A stretch of DNA of 64,000 nucleotides, taken from positions 216,209 to 280,208 of the forward strand of contig NZ_LOAS01000008.1 in the NCBI RefSeq assembly GCF_001558155.1, read 5' to 3'. Below, in pieces: positions 8,059 through 16,231 of this stretch. Position 1 is the stretch's first letter. Each line of letters begins with the position of its first letter. The notes below the pieces were generated by a model that had not been told where the DNA came from, searched no databases, and saw only the letters and a program-made list of their open reading frames with translations. A program made the position numbers and the translations under genes. The DNA is from Aliiruegeria sabulilitoris. GTDB lineage: Bacteria; Pseudomonadota; Alphaproteobacteria; Rhodobacterales; Rhodobacteraceae.

Positions 8059-10572
8059 ATGGGAATAGTTCTTGTAACGACCGTTATCGCTTCTCTCTTC
8101 CTCGTCATCGGCGCGGCGGAACCGCTCGCCGCGCGCCTGCGCTTGCCGTACAGCGTCATTCTTGCCGTCCTCGGCGTGCTGATCGGTGCCGGCGCGACCT
8201 TCTTTCTGCGCACCGAACTCACCGACGCGCTGAACCCGGTGGCCGAGGCGATCCTGGGGCTGCCCATCCGGTCCGACGTATTCCTCTACGTCTTTCTGCC
8301 GACATTGCTGTTCCAGGCGACACTGGGAATGAACCTGCGCCGCATGCTCGACGACTGGGTGCCGATTCTGGTGCTCGCGGTGGTGGCGGTGGTGGTGGCG
8401 ACGTTGAGTGTCGGCTACGCCCTGTTCTGGACCAGCACCCTGCCCCTCGTGGCCTGCCTGTTGATCGGCGCCATCGTCTCCACCACGGATCCCTCTGCCG
8501 TGGTGTCGATCTTCCGTTCGATCTCGGCCCCTCGGCGGCTTGCCCGGATCATCGAGGGCGAGAGCTTGCTGAATGACGCCGCCGCGATCGCGCTGTTCGG
8601 CCTGTTCATGGGCTATGTCATGCTCGGCGTTCCGGACCCGACGCTGGGCGACGCGCTTGGGCGTTTCCCGTATCTGATCGCGGGCGGGGCTGTCACGGGG
8701 TGGCTGGCCGCGCAGTTCGCGGTCTGGCTCATGGCCCTGTTCGCGCGTCACGAGATGGCGCAGCTTTCGATCTCGGTCGCCCTGCCCTATCTCGCCTATA
8801 TCGTGGCCGAGCAGAGCATAGGGGCCTCCGGCGTGATCGCGGTGGTCGCCGCGGGCCTGACGCTGAACCTGACCGGACCGGGACGCCTGGCGCCGCAAGC
8901 CTGGGCCAATCTTCGCGAGTTGTGGGACGTGCTGGCGCACTGGGCCGGGGCGCTCATCTTCATCCTCGCCGCGCTGCTGATCCCCCGGCTTCTGGAAGAG
9001 GTCCGGCTGGCGGATTTCGCGCTGATCGGTGTGGTGGTCGCCGCCGCGATCGCAGCCCGCGCGGTGATCCTGTTCGGGTTGCTACCGTTGCTTGCGCTGC
9101 TGCGGGTCTCGCCCACGGTCGAACGCCCCTACCGGGTCGCGATCCTCTGGGGCGGGCTGCGCGGCGCGGTCACCCTTGCGCTTGCGCTTGCAGTGACGGA
9201 AAGCTTCCGGGTGCCCGACGGCATCCAGCGTGTGGTCGGCATCCTGGCGACGGGCTTCGTGCTGTTCACCCTGATCGTGCAGGGTACCACGCTCAGAACG
9301 GTCATCCGCAAGCTAGGGCTGGACCGCCTCTCGCCTATTGACGAGGCGTTGTCGCGGCAGGTGGTGGCCGTGGCGCTACAAACGGTACGAGAGGACGTGG
9401 CCCGGACCACCGTAGATTACGAGTTGAGCCACGACATCGTGCGCGTCGAGGCCAAGAGGTTCGGCGAACGACTGGAAGGGGCCGTCAAACAGGCCGAGGA
9501 CAGCGCCGACATTCTCGACCGCGACCGCATCACGCTCGGCTTGATCGCGCTGGCCGGCCATGAACGCGATACGATCCTGGCCGGAATGCGCGAGAGGATG
9601 ATTTCGGCGCGCATGGCCGAACAGGTGCTCTCGGATGCCGACCGGCTGATCGAGGGCGCACGCATCGCTGGCCGCAGCGGTTATCAGCAGGCAGCGCGGC
9701 GCAGCATCACCTATGGACGCGCCTTCCGAACCGCTGTCTGGCTGAACAACCGGCTTGGCCTGTCCCGGCCACTGGCGCGCATGACCGCCGACCGGTTCGA
9801 ACGACTGCTCTCTCAGCGCCTTATCCTGCGCGATCTCGGCGCCTTCATCGACGGGCGCATCCGCCGCATTCATGGTCGGCGGGTGGCCGATCTGCTCGCC
9901 GAACTGCTCTCGCGAAGGGTCGAAGGGGTGGAAACCGCGCTGGAAGGGTTGCGGCTGCAATATCCCGGCTATGCCGAGGAACTGGAACGCCGTTTCATCC
10001 GTCGTACCGCGCTGCGGATCGAGGAGCGCGAATACACCACAATGCGCGAGGATGGCCTGATCGGGGCAGAGGTCTACTCCACGCTGATGCAGGACCTCTC
10101 GGCGCGGCGTGCGGCGAGCGAGGAGCGCCCGCGCCTCGACATCGCACTCCGGCGCACCGAGATCATCCGGCAGTTCCCGCTCTTCTCCGATCTCGATGCC
10201 AAGCTTCAGAAGCGTCTGGGGCGCGCGATGCAAACCCGCCACGTGAATTCCGGCGACGTGATCATCCACAGGGAGGAAGCGAGCAAGAGCGTCTACTTCA
10301 TCGCCTCCGGCGCGGTCGAGTTGGAACGTGCCGGGCAAACATGGCGGCTGGGACGCGGCGAGATGTTCGGGCATATGGCTATCCTGATGCGCAAACCCCG
10401 CCTCGCCGAGGTCCGTGCCATCGCGCCGTCGACTCTGCTCGAATTGGACGAGGAGCGGTTCCTGCGCCTTCTCAAGCGGAGCGAGGCGATACGGCGGGCG
10501 GTTCAGGACGGCGCCGAGAAACGCGGCGTCGTGCTGCCCGAAGACCTGTTTCCGGACCAGAAACTCTCCTGA
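8059..10572 (+). CDS. Na+/H+ antiporter (CPA1/NhaP type) with C-terminal cyclic-nucleotide-binding domain
   Basis: An 837-residue inner-membrane cation/proton exchanger. Residues about 1-415 form a 12-13 helix Na_H_Exchanger domain with the CPA1 hallmarks STTDPSAVVSIF and EGESLLNDAAAIALF, whose Asp residues form the ion site, and WGGLRGAVTLALAL later. About 250 mostly alpha-helical, charged residues follow. Residues about 700-815 form a cyclic-nucleotide-binding-like domain (FPLFSDLDAKLQKRLG, then GDVIIHREEASKSVYFIASGAVEL and GRGEMFGHMAIL). The phosphate-binding cassette reads GEMFGHMAILMRKPRLAEVRA, so the family's GE and a late Arg are kept. The fusion suggests gating by a cyclic nucleotide or a similar ligand in the cytoplasm. 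The gene stands alone, with no operon partner. Confidence 0.93.
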   Translation: MGIVLVTTVIASLFLVIGAAEPLAARLRLPYSVILAVLGVLIGAGATFFLRTELTDALNPVAEAILGLPIRSDVFLYVFLPTLLFQATLGMNLRRMLDDWVPILVLAVVAVVVATLSVGYALFWTSTLPLVACLLIGAIVSTTDPSAVVSIFRSISAPRRLARIIEGESLLNDAAAIALFGLFMGYVMLGVPDPTLGDALGRFPYLIAGGAVTGWLAAQFAVWLMALFARHEMAQLSISVALPYLAYIVAEQSIGASGVIAVVAAGLTLNLTGPGRLAPQAWANLRELWDVLAHWAGALIFILAALLIPRLLEEVRLADFALIGVVVAAAIAARAVILFGLLPLLALLRVSPTVERPYRVAILWGGLRGAVTLALALAVTESFRVPDGIQRVVGILATGFVLFTLIVQGTTLRTVIRKLGLDRLSPIDEALSRQVVAVALQTVREDVARTTVDYELSHDIVRVEAKRFGERLEGAVKQAEDSADILDRDRITLGLIALAGHERDTILAGMRERMISARMAEQVLSDADRLIEGARIAGRSGYQQAARRSITYGRAFRTAVWLNNRLGLSRPLARMTADRFERLLSQRLILRDLGAFIDGRIRRIHGRRVADLLAELLSRRVEGVETALEGLRLQYPGYAEELERRFIRRTALRIEEREYTTMREDGLIGAEVYSTLMQDLSARRAASEERPRLDIALRRTEIIRQFPLFSDLDAKLQKRLGRAMQTRHVNSGDVIIHREEASKSVYFIASGAVELERAGQTWRLGRGEMFGHMAILMRKPRLAEVRAIAPSTLLELDEERFLRLLKRSEAIRRAVQDGAEKRGVVLPEDLFPDQKLS

Positions 10573-10714
10573 TCCGGCTCGTCCATGCATTTCGCCTGCA
10601 TGGAGAACGCGATTTTACCCCAGTCCGACCTGAAAAAGCGCGCGTAATTCCCTCGCGTTTCGTACAATCGTTGATAATATACCGGCGAAACATCAACGAT
10701 ATCTGGGTGAAAAC

Positions 10715-11230
10715 GTGACCAGCACCGCGCCGCGCCGTATCGTCTCTTCCCGTCACCTTGCCGAAGGCGAAGGCTGGGAGATGTCGGAATTCGAATACGG
10801 CATGATCATTGTCCACAATGCCTTCAACCGTTGGATGCAGCGCTGCATGACCGCGGCCGGCGGGGCCGATCTGGGGCCGCTGGAAATTCTCGTCCTCCAC
10901 CACGTCAATCACCGCGACCGGGAGAAGCGCCTCTCGGACATCTGCTTCCTGCTCAATATCGAGGACATGCACACGGTGAACTACGCGCTGCGCAAGCTGA
11001 TGAAATCGGACCTTCTGGTCTCCGAAAAGCGCGGCAAGGAAGTTTTCTACAGCGCCTCGGAAGCAGGTCAGGAACTCTGCGAACGGTATCGGCAGATCCG
11101 GGAGCAATGCCTTCTGGAGCCACTTTTGCAAGGCGGCGTCGAAGGCGAGCAGCTTCGCAACGTCGGCTCCATCCTGCGCACGCTGTCTGGCCAATATGAT
11201 CAAGCGAGCCGGGCGGCAGCGTCGCTCTGA
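10715..11230 (+). CDS. Winged-helix (MarR-like) DNA-binding regulator
   Basis: A 171-residue protein with a single winged-helix core: LGPLEILVLHHVNHR, LSDICFLLNIEDMHTVNYALRKLMKSDLLVSEKRGKE, then a beta wing and VFYSASEAGQELCERY. This matches MarR-type/HTH_27 regulators, which bind as dimers through the helical ends. The start is GTG 10715; ATG 10781 (just after GGGAG) is a possible shorter start and would keep the whole fold. It lies upstream of the TRAP/pxp cluster but points towards it, with the convergent dctM gene next. It is my best local candidate for binding the perfect inverted repeat at 14365-14388; that link is inference from proximity and from the symmetric site. Confidence 0.85.
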   Translation: MTSTAPRRIVSSRHLAEGEGWEMSEFEYGMIIVHNAFNRWMQRCMTAAGGADLGPLEILVLHHVNHRDREKRLSDICFLLNIEDMHTVNYALRKLMKSDLLVSEKRGKEVFYSASEAGQELCERYRQIREQCLLEPLLQGGVEGEQLRNVGSILRTLSGQYDQASRAAASL

Positions 11231-11337
11231 AGCAGCGGCGTCCTTGGCTCTCGCGCAGTGGTCGGTTTCGACGGCGGCGCGCAACTGGTAGCACCCGGTT
11301 CGAACGCCTTTCCACCAAACGTTCTTCCATCACACCA

Positions 11338-11416
11338 ACGATCCTGCGGATCGTGCCCCAGGCGGGGATAAATCAGGTCAGAAGAAATCGCGGGGGTTTG
11401 GGGGCAGAGCCCCCAA
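11338..11416 (+). repeat. Dispersed intergenic repeat, copy D (short)
   Basis: Core palindrome CGATCCTGCGGATCG at 11339-11353 followed by TGCC and a purine-rich stretch, ending in a perfect 8-bp hairpin (arms 11398-11405 and 11409-11416, loop AGA). The same core and terminal G/C hairpin recur at 24563-24699, 35788-35926 and, inverted, 42690-42850. It lies between convergent genes, where the hairpin could serve as a terminator. Confidence 0.7.
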
Positions 11417-11467
11417 TCGTCCCAACCGGCTCCGACCGATCATCCAAGTGGATGGCTCATTCGCAGA

Positions 11468-12781
11468 TCAGTTCCCCATCGCGTTCGGCAGCATTGTCAC
11501 GATCCCCGGGAACACGGTGATCAGCAACAGCCCCAGCATCAGCAGCAGGAAAAAGGGCAGAGCGGCCTTGGCAACCCGCAGAATATCGATGCCAGTCAGT
11601 CCCTGGATCACAAAGAGGTTGAAACCAACGGGCGGGGTGATCTGGCTCATTTCGACCACGAGCACGAGGAAGATGCCGAACCAGAGCGGGTCGATACCGA
11701 CGGCCTGCACGATCGGCAAGATGATTGAGGTGGTCAGCACGACGACCGAGATCCCGTCGAGGAAGCAGCCCAGCAGCACGAAAAACACCGTCAGCACCGC
11801 CAGCAGCGCATGGGGCGAGAGGTCGAACGTGCCGATCCAGGCGGCGAGGTTACGCGGGATGCCGGTGAAGCCCATTGCGATGGCGAGGAAGCCCGCCCCG
11901 AACAGGATCAGCGCAATCATGCAGGAGGTCCGCGTGGCCGACATCAGCGCTTCCATGAACTCGGTGCGTCCGAAGCTGCCGGTCATCACCGCCAGAACGG
12001 TCGCCAGGACCACGCCCACCGCGGCCGCATCGGTCGGCGAGGCGACGCCGGTATAGATCGTGCCGATCACGCCGGCGATAAGCAGCATCACCGGCAGAAG
12101 CCGACGGGAGGCAACGAATTTCTCCCGCAGGGACATCGTGTCATCCTCTTTCGGGATCGAATCCGGCGCCATCCAGGCGCGGATCATCACGTAGCCGCCA
12201 AAGAGACAGACCAGCATGAAGCCGGGCAGTATGCCGGCGATGAAGAGCCGGGCGATGGATTGCTCGGTCGCTACGCCATAGACGATCAGGATGATCGAAG
12301 GCGGAATCAGGAAGCCGAGCGTGGCGGAGCCCGCCAGCGTACCGAGGATCAGGCTCTCGGGATAGCCGCGTGCCTTGAGCTCCGGCACGGACATCCGCCC
12401 AATGGTGGCCGCGGTCGCGGCCGAGGAGCCGGAGACGGCGGCGAAGATCGCGCAACCCAGCACGTTCACATGCAGCAGGCGCCCGGGCAGTCGGGTCAGC
12501 CACGGGGCGAGGCCCGAGAACATGTCCTCCGATAGGCGGGACCTGAGCAGGATCTCCCCCATCAGGATGAAGAGCGGCAACGCGGCCAGCGGCCAGGAAT
12601 GGCTATGCCCCCAGAGCGTCGTGGCCAGCACCAGCCCGGCCGGCGCATTGGAAAAGGCGACGATAGCGACGAAGGCCATGATCATCAGCGACAGCGCCAC
12701 CCAGACGCCCGCGGCCAGAAGCGCGATCAGAAGGCTCAGCAGGATGCCGAAGATGACGGGATCGGAAAGTTCGGCCATCAT
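11468..12781 (-). CDS. dctM: TRAP transporter large permease, DctM type
   Basis: A 437-residue inner-membrane protein, the usual length for DctM, with about 12 hydrophobic helices. It is the main transport subunit, moving an organic solute with sodium ions. Family motifs visible include LFILMGEIL, GSSAATAATIGRMSVPELKARGYP and GSATLGFLIPPSIILIVYGV, plus the late TPPVGFNLFVIQGLTG. It starts with ATG 12781, one base after the stop of the small-permease gene, so the two are coupled. With dctQ and dctP it forms a complete tripartite importer divergent from pxpBCA. The substrate is probably linked to 5-oxoprolinase metabolism, by context only. Confidence 0.95.
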   Translation of the reverse strand: MMAELSDPVIFGILLSLLIALLAAGVWVALSLMIMAFVAIVAFSNAPAGLVLATTLWGHSHSWPLAALPLFILMGEILLRSRLSEDMFSGLAPWLTRLPGRLLHVNVLGCAIFAAVSGSSAATAATIGRMSVPELKARGYPESLILGTLAGSATLGFLIPPSIILIVYGVATEQSIARLFIAGILPGFMLVCLFGGYVMIRAWMAPDSIPKEDDTMSLREKFVASRRLLPVMLLIAGVIGTIYTGVASPTDAAAVGVVLATVLAVMTGSFGRTEFMEALMSATRTSCMIALILFGAGFLAIAMGFTGIPRNLAAWIGTFDLSPHALLAVLTVFFVLLGCFLDGISVVVLTTSIILPIVQAVGIDPLWFGIFLVLVVEMSQITPPVGFNLFVIQGLTGIDILRVAKAALPFFLLLMLGLLLITVFPGIVTMLPNAMGN

Positions 12782-12782
12782 G

Positions 12783-13307
12783 TCACTCCGATCCGAAATC
12801 GATGATAACGGGCGCTCGGTTGCGCACCGATTGCACGAGCGTGTCCAGCAGCGCCACGGTCAGCAGGACCAGCCCAGTCACCATCGTGAGTTGCGGAATC
12901 CAGAGCGGCACCGCGATGATGCCGGGCGAGGTATCGCCGTAATGCAGGCTCTCCAGCAGAAGCTGCACGGAAAACCAGGTGGCATAGCCAACCATCGCCG
13001 CGCCAAGCGCAAGCGACACCATCTCGGCCACCCATTGCCCGCCCTTTGGCAGCCGCGAGACCAGCAGGTTGACCCGGATATGGGCGCCCGCGCGCAGCGT
13101 GTAGGCCATGGCGAGAAAGCTCGCCGCCGCCAGCGCGAAGCCCGCGAAATCGGCATAGGATGGAATGGTATAGGAGAGCGCCGGCCCTCCGATGCGCGCG
13201 AGGATATTCAGCCCGACCTGGGCCGACACGAGCAGGCAGATCGCCAATATGCTGAGCGCAGCCAGCCCGCCGGCGGCGGTGTAGAGCGTATCTAGGACAC
13301 GTCGCAT
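12783..13307 (-). CDS. dctQ: TRAP transporter small permease, DctQ type
   Basis: A 174-residue membrane protein with four hydrophobic helices, the expected architecture for DctQ (about 160-200 residues). It includes the amphipathic AHIRVNLLVSRLPKGG segment after helix 2, which commonly reads HVxVD/N-x-hhh in this family. It scaffolds the large permease for docking of the binding protein. It lies 57 bp downstream of dctP, and that gap carries a stem-loop (13332-13357) likely to reduce read-through, and one base upstream of dctM. The start ATG 13307 gives MRRVLDTLYTAAGG with a normal cytoplasmic N-terminus. Confidence 0.92.
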   Translation of the reverse strand: MRRVLDTLYTAAGGLAALSILAICLLVSAQVGLNILARIGGPALSYTIPSYADFAGFALAAASFLAMAYTLRAGAHIRVNLLVSRLPKGGQWVAEMVSLALGAAMVGYATWFSVQLLLESLHYGDTSPGIIAVPLWIPQLTMVTGLVLLTVALLDTLVQSVRNRAPVIIDFGSE

Positions 13308-13331
13308 TCAGGGCTCCCCCGAATAGGAAAA

Positions 13332-13357
13332 GGCCCCCCGCAATGGTGCAGGGGGCC
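13332..13357 (-). terminator. Intra-operon terminator/attenuator between dctP and dctQ
   Basis: On the minus strand a 10-bp stem with one G-U pair (13348-13357 with 13332-13341, loop of 6) is followed by TTTTCC. It lies directly after the dctP stop, inside the operon. Such hairpins commonly let the binding protein be made in excess over the membrane subunits. Confidence 0.75.
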
Positions 13358-13364
13358 GTTTGGA

Positions 13365-14327
13365 TTACTGATTGTAGGCTTCGAGGATCGCTTTCGCCTC
13401 GTCGGAGGCTTTCTCGTTCCACTTCTCGAGCATTGCCGCGCCGATGGCCTGCAGTCCGGCAACCAGTTCCTCGGAAGGTTGAACGATGGTGATGCCGTTT
13501 TCTTCCATCACCTTGGTCTTGGCCGCAGCCTCTTCCTTGGACATCTCCCAGCCACGCGTCTCAGCTGCGGCGGCGGCGGTCATTACGGCTTCCTGCACCG
13601 TCGGGTCGAGCTTGTCGAAGACGCGCTGGTTCACCACCACGATATTCTTCGGCACCCAGGCGTCGATCGCGGTGTAATGGGTCACGAAATCCCAGGCCTT
13701 GGAGTTGGCGCCGGTGGAGGGCGATGTGATCATCGCCTCGACCTGGCCGGTGGAGAAGGCCTGCGGAATGTCGGCGGCTTCGACCTGCACCGGGGCGGCC
13801 TTGGCAAGGGCGGCGAATTCTTCCAGCGCGGCATTATAGGCGCGGAAGCGCAGGCCGGCGAGGTCATCCACCGTCTTGATCTCGCCATTGGTATAGAGCC
13901 CCTGTGCCGGCCACGGCACCGAGAAGAGCGGCATCAGGCCTTCCTTGGCCAGCAGTTCCGTCACCACCGGCTTTTGTGCTGCCCAGAGCTTGGCGGCGTC
14001 GTCATAGGAGGTCGCCACGAAGGGCTGGCTGTCGAGGCCATAGGCGAGGTCGTCATTGGACAGGCGCGACAGGAAGAACTCCCCGATCGGCACCTGGCGC
14101 GAGCGCACGGCGTTCTTGATCTCGGCGTGCGGGAACAGCGAATTGGCCGAGTGAACGGTGATTTCGAGCGCGCCGTCTGTGGCCGCGGCGACATCTTCGG
14201 CGAAGGTGCGGATATTCTGGGTGTGGAAAGTGGCGTCGCCGTAGGGGGTTGGCATGTCCCATGTCTCGGCGGCGAGCGGTGCTGCAATCATCAGCGCGGC
14301 CATGGCCGGCGCGGCAATCCTGATCAT
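13365..14327 (-). CDS. dctP: TRAP transporter solute-binding protein, DctP type
   Basis: A 320-residue periplasmic binding protein. The Sec signal peptide is about 20 residues (MIRIAAPAMAALMIAAPLAAE, cleaved near LAA). The mature protein shows the DctP pattern: HTQNIRTFAEDVAAATDGALEITVHSANSLFPHAEIKNAVRSRQVPIGEFFLSR early, the signature GLRFRAYN for the carboxylate-binding Arg region, and VEAMITSPSTGANSKAWDFV. I chose ATG 14327 because AGGAGAG precedes it and the signal peptide starts there; the open frame continues 42 codons upstream into the promoter region. Because GLRFRAYN keeps the Arg seen in most DctP proteins, the ligand is probably a carboxylate. It is divergent from pxpB. Confidence 0.94.
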   Translation of the reverse strand: MIRIAAPAMAALMIAAPLAAETWDMPTPYGDATFHTQNIRTFAEDVAAATDGALEITVHSANSLFPHAEIKNAVRSRQVPIGEFFLSRLSNDDLAYGLDSQPFVATSYDDAAKLWAAQKPVVTELLAKEGLMPLFSVPWPAQGLYTNGEIKTVDDLAGLRFRAYNAALEEFAALAKAAPVQVEAADIPQAFSTGQVEAMITSPSTGANSKAWDFVTHYTAIDAWVPKNIVVVNQRVFDKLDPTVQEAVMTAAAAAETRGWEMSKEEAAAKTKVMEENGITIVQPSEELVAGLQAIGAAMLEKWNEKASDEAKAILEAYNQ

Positions 14328-14364
14328 CTCGTTCTCTCCTGCTGGTTCTCCCCGGCATACCCGG

Positions 14365-14388
14365 GTTCTTGATAACTTCATCAAGAAC
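14365..14388. promoter_or_regulatory. Perfect inverted repeat, candidate operator
   Basis: GTTCTTGAT at 14365-14373 and ATCAAGAAC at 14380-14388, separated by AACTTC. It lies 37 bp before the dctP start and just upstream of a promoter-like sequence facing pxpB, so one dimeric repressor could control both directions. Two 9-bp arms with no mismatch are unlikely by chance in such GC-rich DNA. Confidence 0.7.
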
Positions 14389-14394
14389 ATTACG

Positions 14395-14422
14395 TTGACA
14401 ATTTGCAAGCGTTTTGTAACCT
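14395..14422 (+). promoter_or_regulatory. Sigma70-like promoter towards pxpBCA
   Basis: TTGACA at 14395-14400 and TAACCT at 14417-14422, with 16 bp between, upstream of the pxpB start at 14481. The -35 hexamer begins 6 bp after the inverted repeat, a position where a bound repressor could block polymerase. This is a sequence match only. Confidence 0.5.
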
Positions 14423-14480
14423 GAACCCACAGTACGCCGCCGGAAATTGACAATTAACCGCTCAAAAAGACAGCATTAAC

Positions 14481-15218
14481 GTGAAATCAGATCAAGAAAC
14501 GGGCTTCCCGCAGATCTCCCCGCTGGGCATCGACGGCCTGTTGGTTCGATTCGCCGACCGGTTCGACGATGCCGCCAACCGCGCCGCCCTCGCCTTCCGA
14601 GCTTTGGCCGATGCAATGGCGGATGTGCAGGAAACCTCCACATCGCTTGGCGCCGTCTATTTGCGCTTCGATCCGCACACGCTTGCCCATGCGGACCTTA
14701 TGGACAGGCTCAGGGGGCTGCTCGCCGAGCGGAACTGGTACGACGCGCCCCTGCCTGCAAACCACCGGGTCTGGCGAATCCCGACTGTCTATGGAGGCGC
14801 GCATGGTCCGCAGCTCGACGCCACCGCCGATCTGGCAGGCACGGATGCCGACAGCGCCATCGAAGCGCTTTCCACCGCGCGGCTGCGGGTCATGGCCATC
14901 GGCTTTGCCCCCGGATTTCCCTATCTCGGCCAACTTCCCGAACGCTGGAACCTGCCGCGCCATGACGACCTGAAAACGGCCGTGCCACCGGGCGCACTTT
15001 GCCTGGCGATCCGCCAATGCGTGCTCTTTCCCACCCAGAGCCCCACCGGCTGGCGCCATGTCGGCACCACCGCCTTCCGCAGCTTCCGCCCCGATCACGA
15101 CCAGCCCTTCCTGCTGCAACCGGGCGACGAGATCCTGTTTCCCGCAGCGCCGGCGCGCGACTTCGACCGTCTCGCGGAAGCACCCAATGGTGGCGCAAGC
15201 TGCGAGCCCGCCCCATGA
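14481..15218 (+). CDS. pxpB: 5-oxoprolinase subunit PxpB (KipI-like)
   Basis: A 245-residue cytoplasmic subunit of the ATP-dependent 5-oxoprolinase PxpABC, which opens 5-oxoproline (pyroglutamate) to glutamate. Family hallmarks are the late AIGFAPGFPYLGQLPE, PRHDDLKTAVPPGA and SPTGWRHVGTT, characteristic of KipI/AHS1 domains. The start is GTG 14481; no good Shine-Dalgarno sequence precedes it, so an alternative start a few codons inside is possible. It overlaps pxpC by ATGA (15215-15218), and pxpC overlaps pxpA the same way, giving a tightly coupled three-gene operon. It diverges from a TRAP importer that may bring in the lactam or a derivative. Confidence 0.93.
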   Translation: MKSDQETGFPQISPLGIDGLLVRFADRFDDAANRAALAFRALADAMADVQETSTSLGAVYLRFDPHTLAHADLMDRLRGLLAERNWYDAPLPANHRVWRIPTVYGGAHGPQLDATADLAGTDADSAIEALSTARLRVMAIGFAPGFPYLGQLPERWNLPRHDDLKTAVPPGALCLAIRQCVLFPTQSPTGWRHVGTTAFRSFRPDHDQPFLLQPGDEILFPAAPARDFDRLAEAPNGGASCEPAP

Positions 15219-16231
15219 ACACGTTGATTCTCCACCGCACCGGCCCCGGCACGAGCGTGCAGGACCTCGGGCGCAGCGGCTTCCTCGCCCAGGGCCTTTC
15301 GCGCGGCGGCGCCGCCGACCCCGTCGCGCTGGCCGAAGGGGCCGCGCTGCTCAACCAGCCCCCTGCCCTTGCCGCGTTGGAAATCGTGTCCAGCGTCGAG
15401 GTCGAGGTCACGCAACCGACCTGGATCGCGCTCACCGGCGCACCGAAAAAGGCCAGCCGCGACGGCCAGCCGCTGTGCTGGAACGCCTGCCACCGGCTCG
15501 ACCCCGGGCAGCGCCTGAGCCTCGGCACCGCGACAGAGGGAAATTACGCCTATCTCCACCTCGCGGGCGGCATCGAGACGCCGCAACAGGTCGGCGGGCG
15601 CGGCGCGCATCTGACCGCCAGGCTCGGCCCCGTTCTGTCCGATGGAACGCGCCTGCCGATCGGCCCGCCACCGGAGCCCAACCAGCGCGAGCGCGCCCTG
15701 CCCTCCGAAAGCCGCTTCGGCGGTGGCGAAATCCGCGTGCTGGCCGGACCGCAGACAGGCCTGTTCCCCGCAGAGGTGCTGGAGCGTTTCCTTGCCACGC
15801 CCTTTATCCGAACAGCCTGGGGAAATCGCCAGGGCGTGAAGCTCGGCCATGAAGGCGAGGGCTTCCGCCCTGCCGGCGGGCTCGACCTCATGTCCGAGGT
15901 CATCGTGCCGGGCGACATCCAGGTGACGGGGGATGGCACGCCCTATGTGCTCGGCCCGGAATGCCAGACCATCGGCGGCTACCCCCGCATCGCAACCGTC
16001 GCCCCGCAGGATCTGCCCCGGGTCATGCAGGCCACGCCCGGCGCGCGGTTGCGCTTCCGCATGGTGACGCTAGAGGAGGCGCTGGCCTCGCACCGGGCCA
16101 TCGAACGTGTGTATGATGACGCAAGCGGCCAATTGCAGGCGCAGGAAAGCAACCCATATCACAACCTGATGGTGCACAACCTCATCTCCGGGGTCGCCAT
16201 CGACATTTTCGACAGCGAGGACGACGCATGA
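15215..16231 (+). CDS. pxpC: 5-oxoprolinase subunit PxpC (KipA-like)
   Basis: A 338-residue AHS2/KipA domain protein, partner of PxpB. It starts MNTLILHRTGPGTSVQDLGRSGF, the typical N-terminus (…GP.TSVQD.GR.G), followed by GLSRGGAADPVAL. Later it has HLAGGIETPQQVGGRGAH and, near the C-terminus, GDIQVTGDGTPYVLGPECQTIGGYPRIATV, all family signatures. I start at ATG 15215 inside the pxpB stop; the frame is open further upstream but that is inside pxpB. It is needed with PxpB for the ATP-dependent step; the same fold also occurs in allophanate hydrolase partners and urea carboxylase. The pxpB-pxpC-pxpA order makes the 5-oxoprolinase assignment firm. Confidence 0.93.
   Translation: MNTLILHRTGPGTSVQDLGRSGFLAQGLSRGGAADPVALAEGAALLNQPPALAALEIVSSVEVEVTQPTWIALTGAPKKASRDGQPLCWNACHRLDPGQRLSLGTATEGNYAYLHLAGGIETPQQVGGRGAHLTARLGPVLSDGTRLPIGPPPEPNQRERALPSESRFGGGEIRVLAGPQTGLFPAEVLERFLATPFIRTAWGNRQGVKLGHEGEGFRPAGGLDLMSEVIVPGDIQVTGDGTPYVLGPECQTIGGYPRIATVAPQDLPRVMQATPGARLRFRMVTLEEALASHRAIERVYDDASGQLQAQESNPYHNLMVHNLISGVAIDIFDSEDDA

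Noticed and set aside
9376-10590. 404-codon minus-strand frame over the antiporter
   Set aside because: Shadow of the antiporter reading frame; composition not protein-like and no motif.
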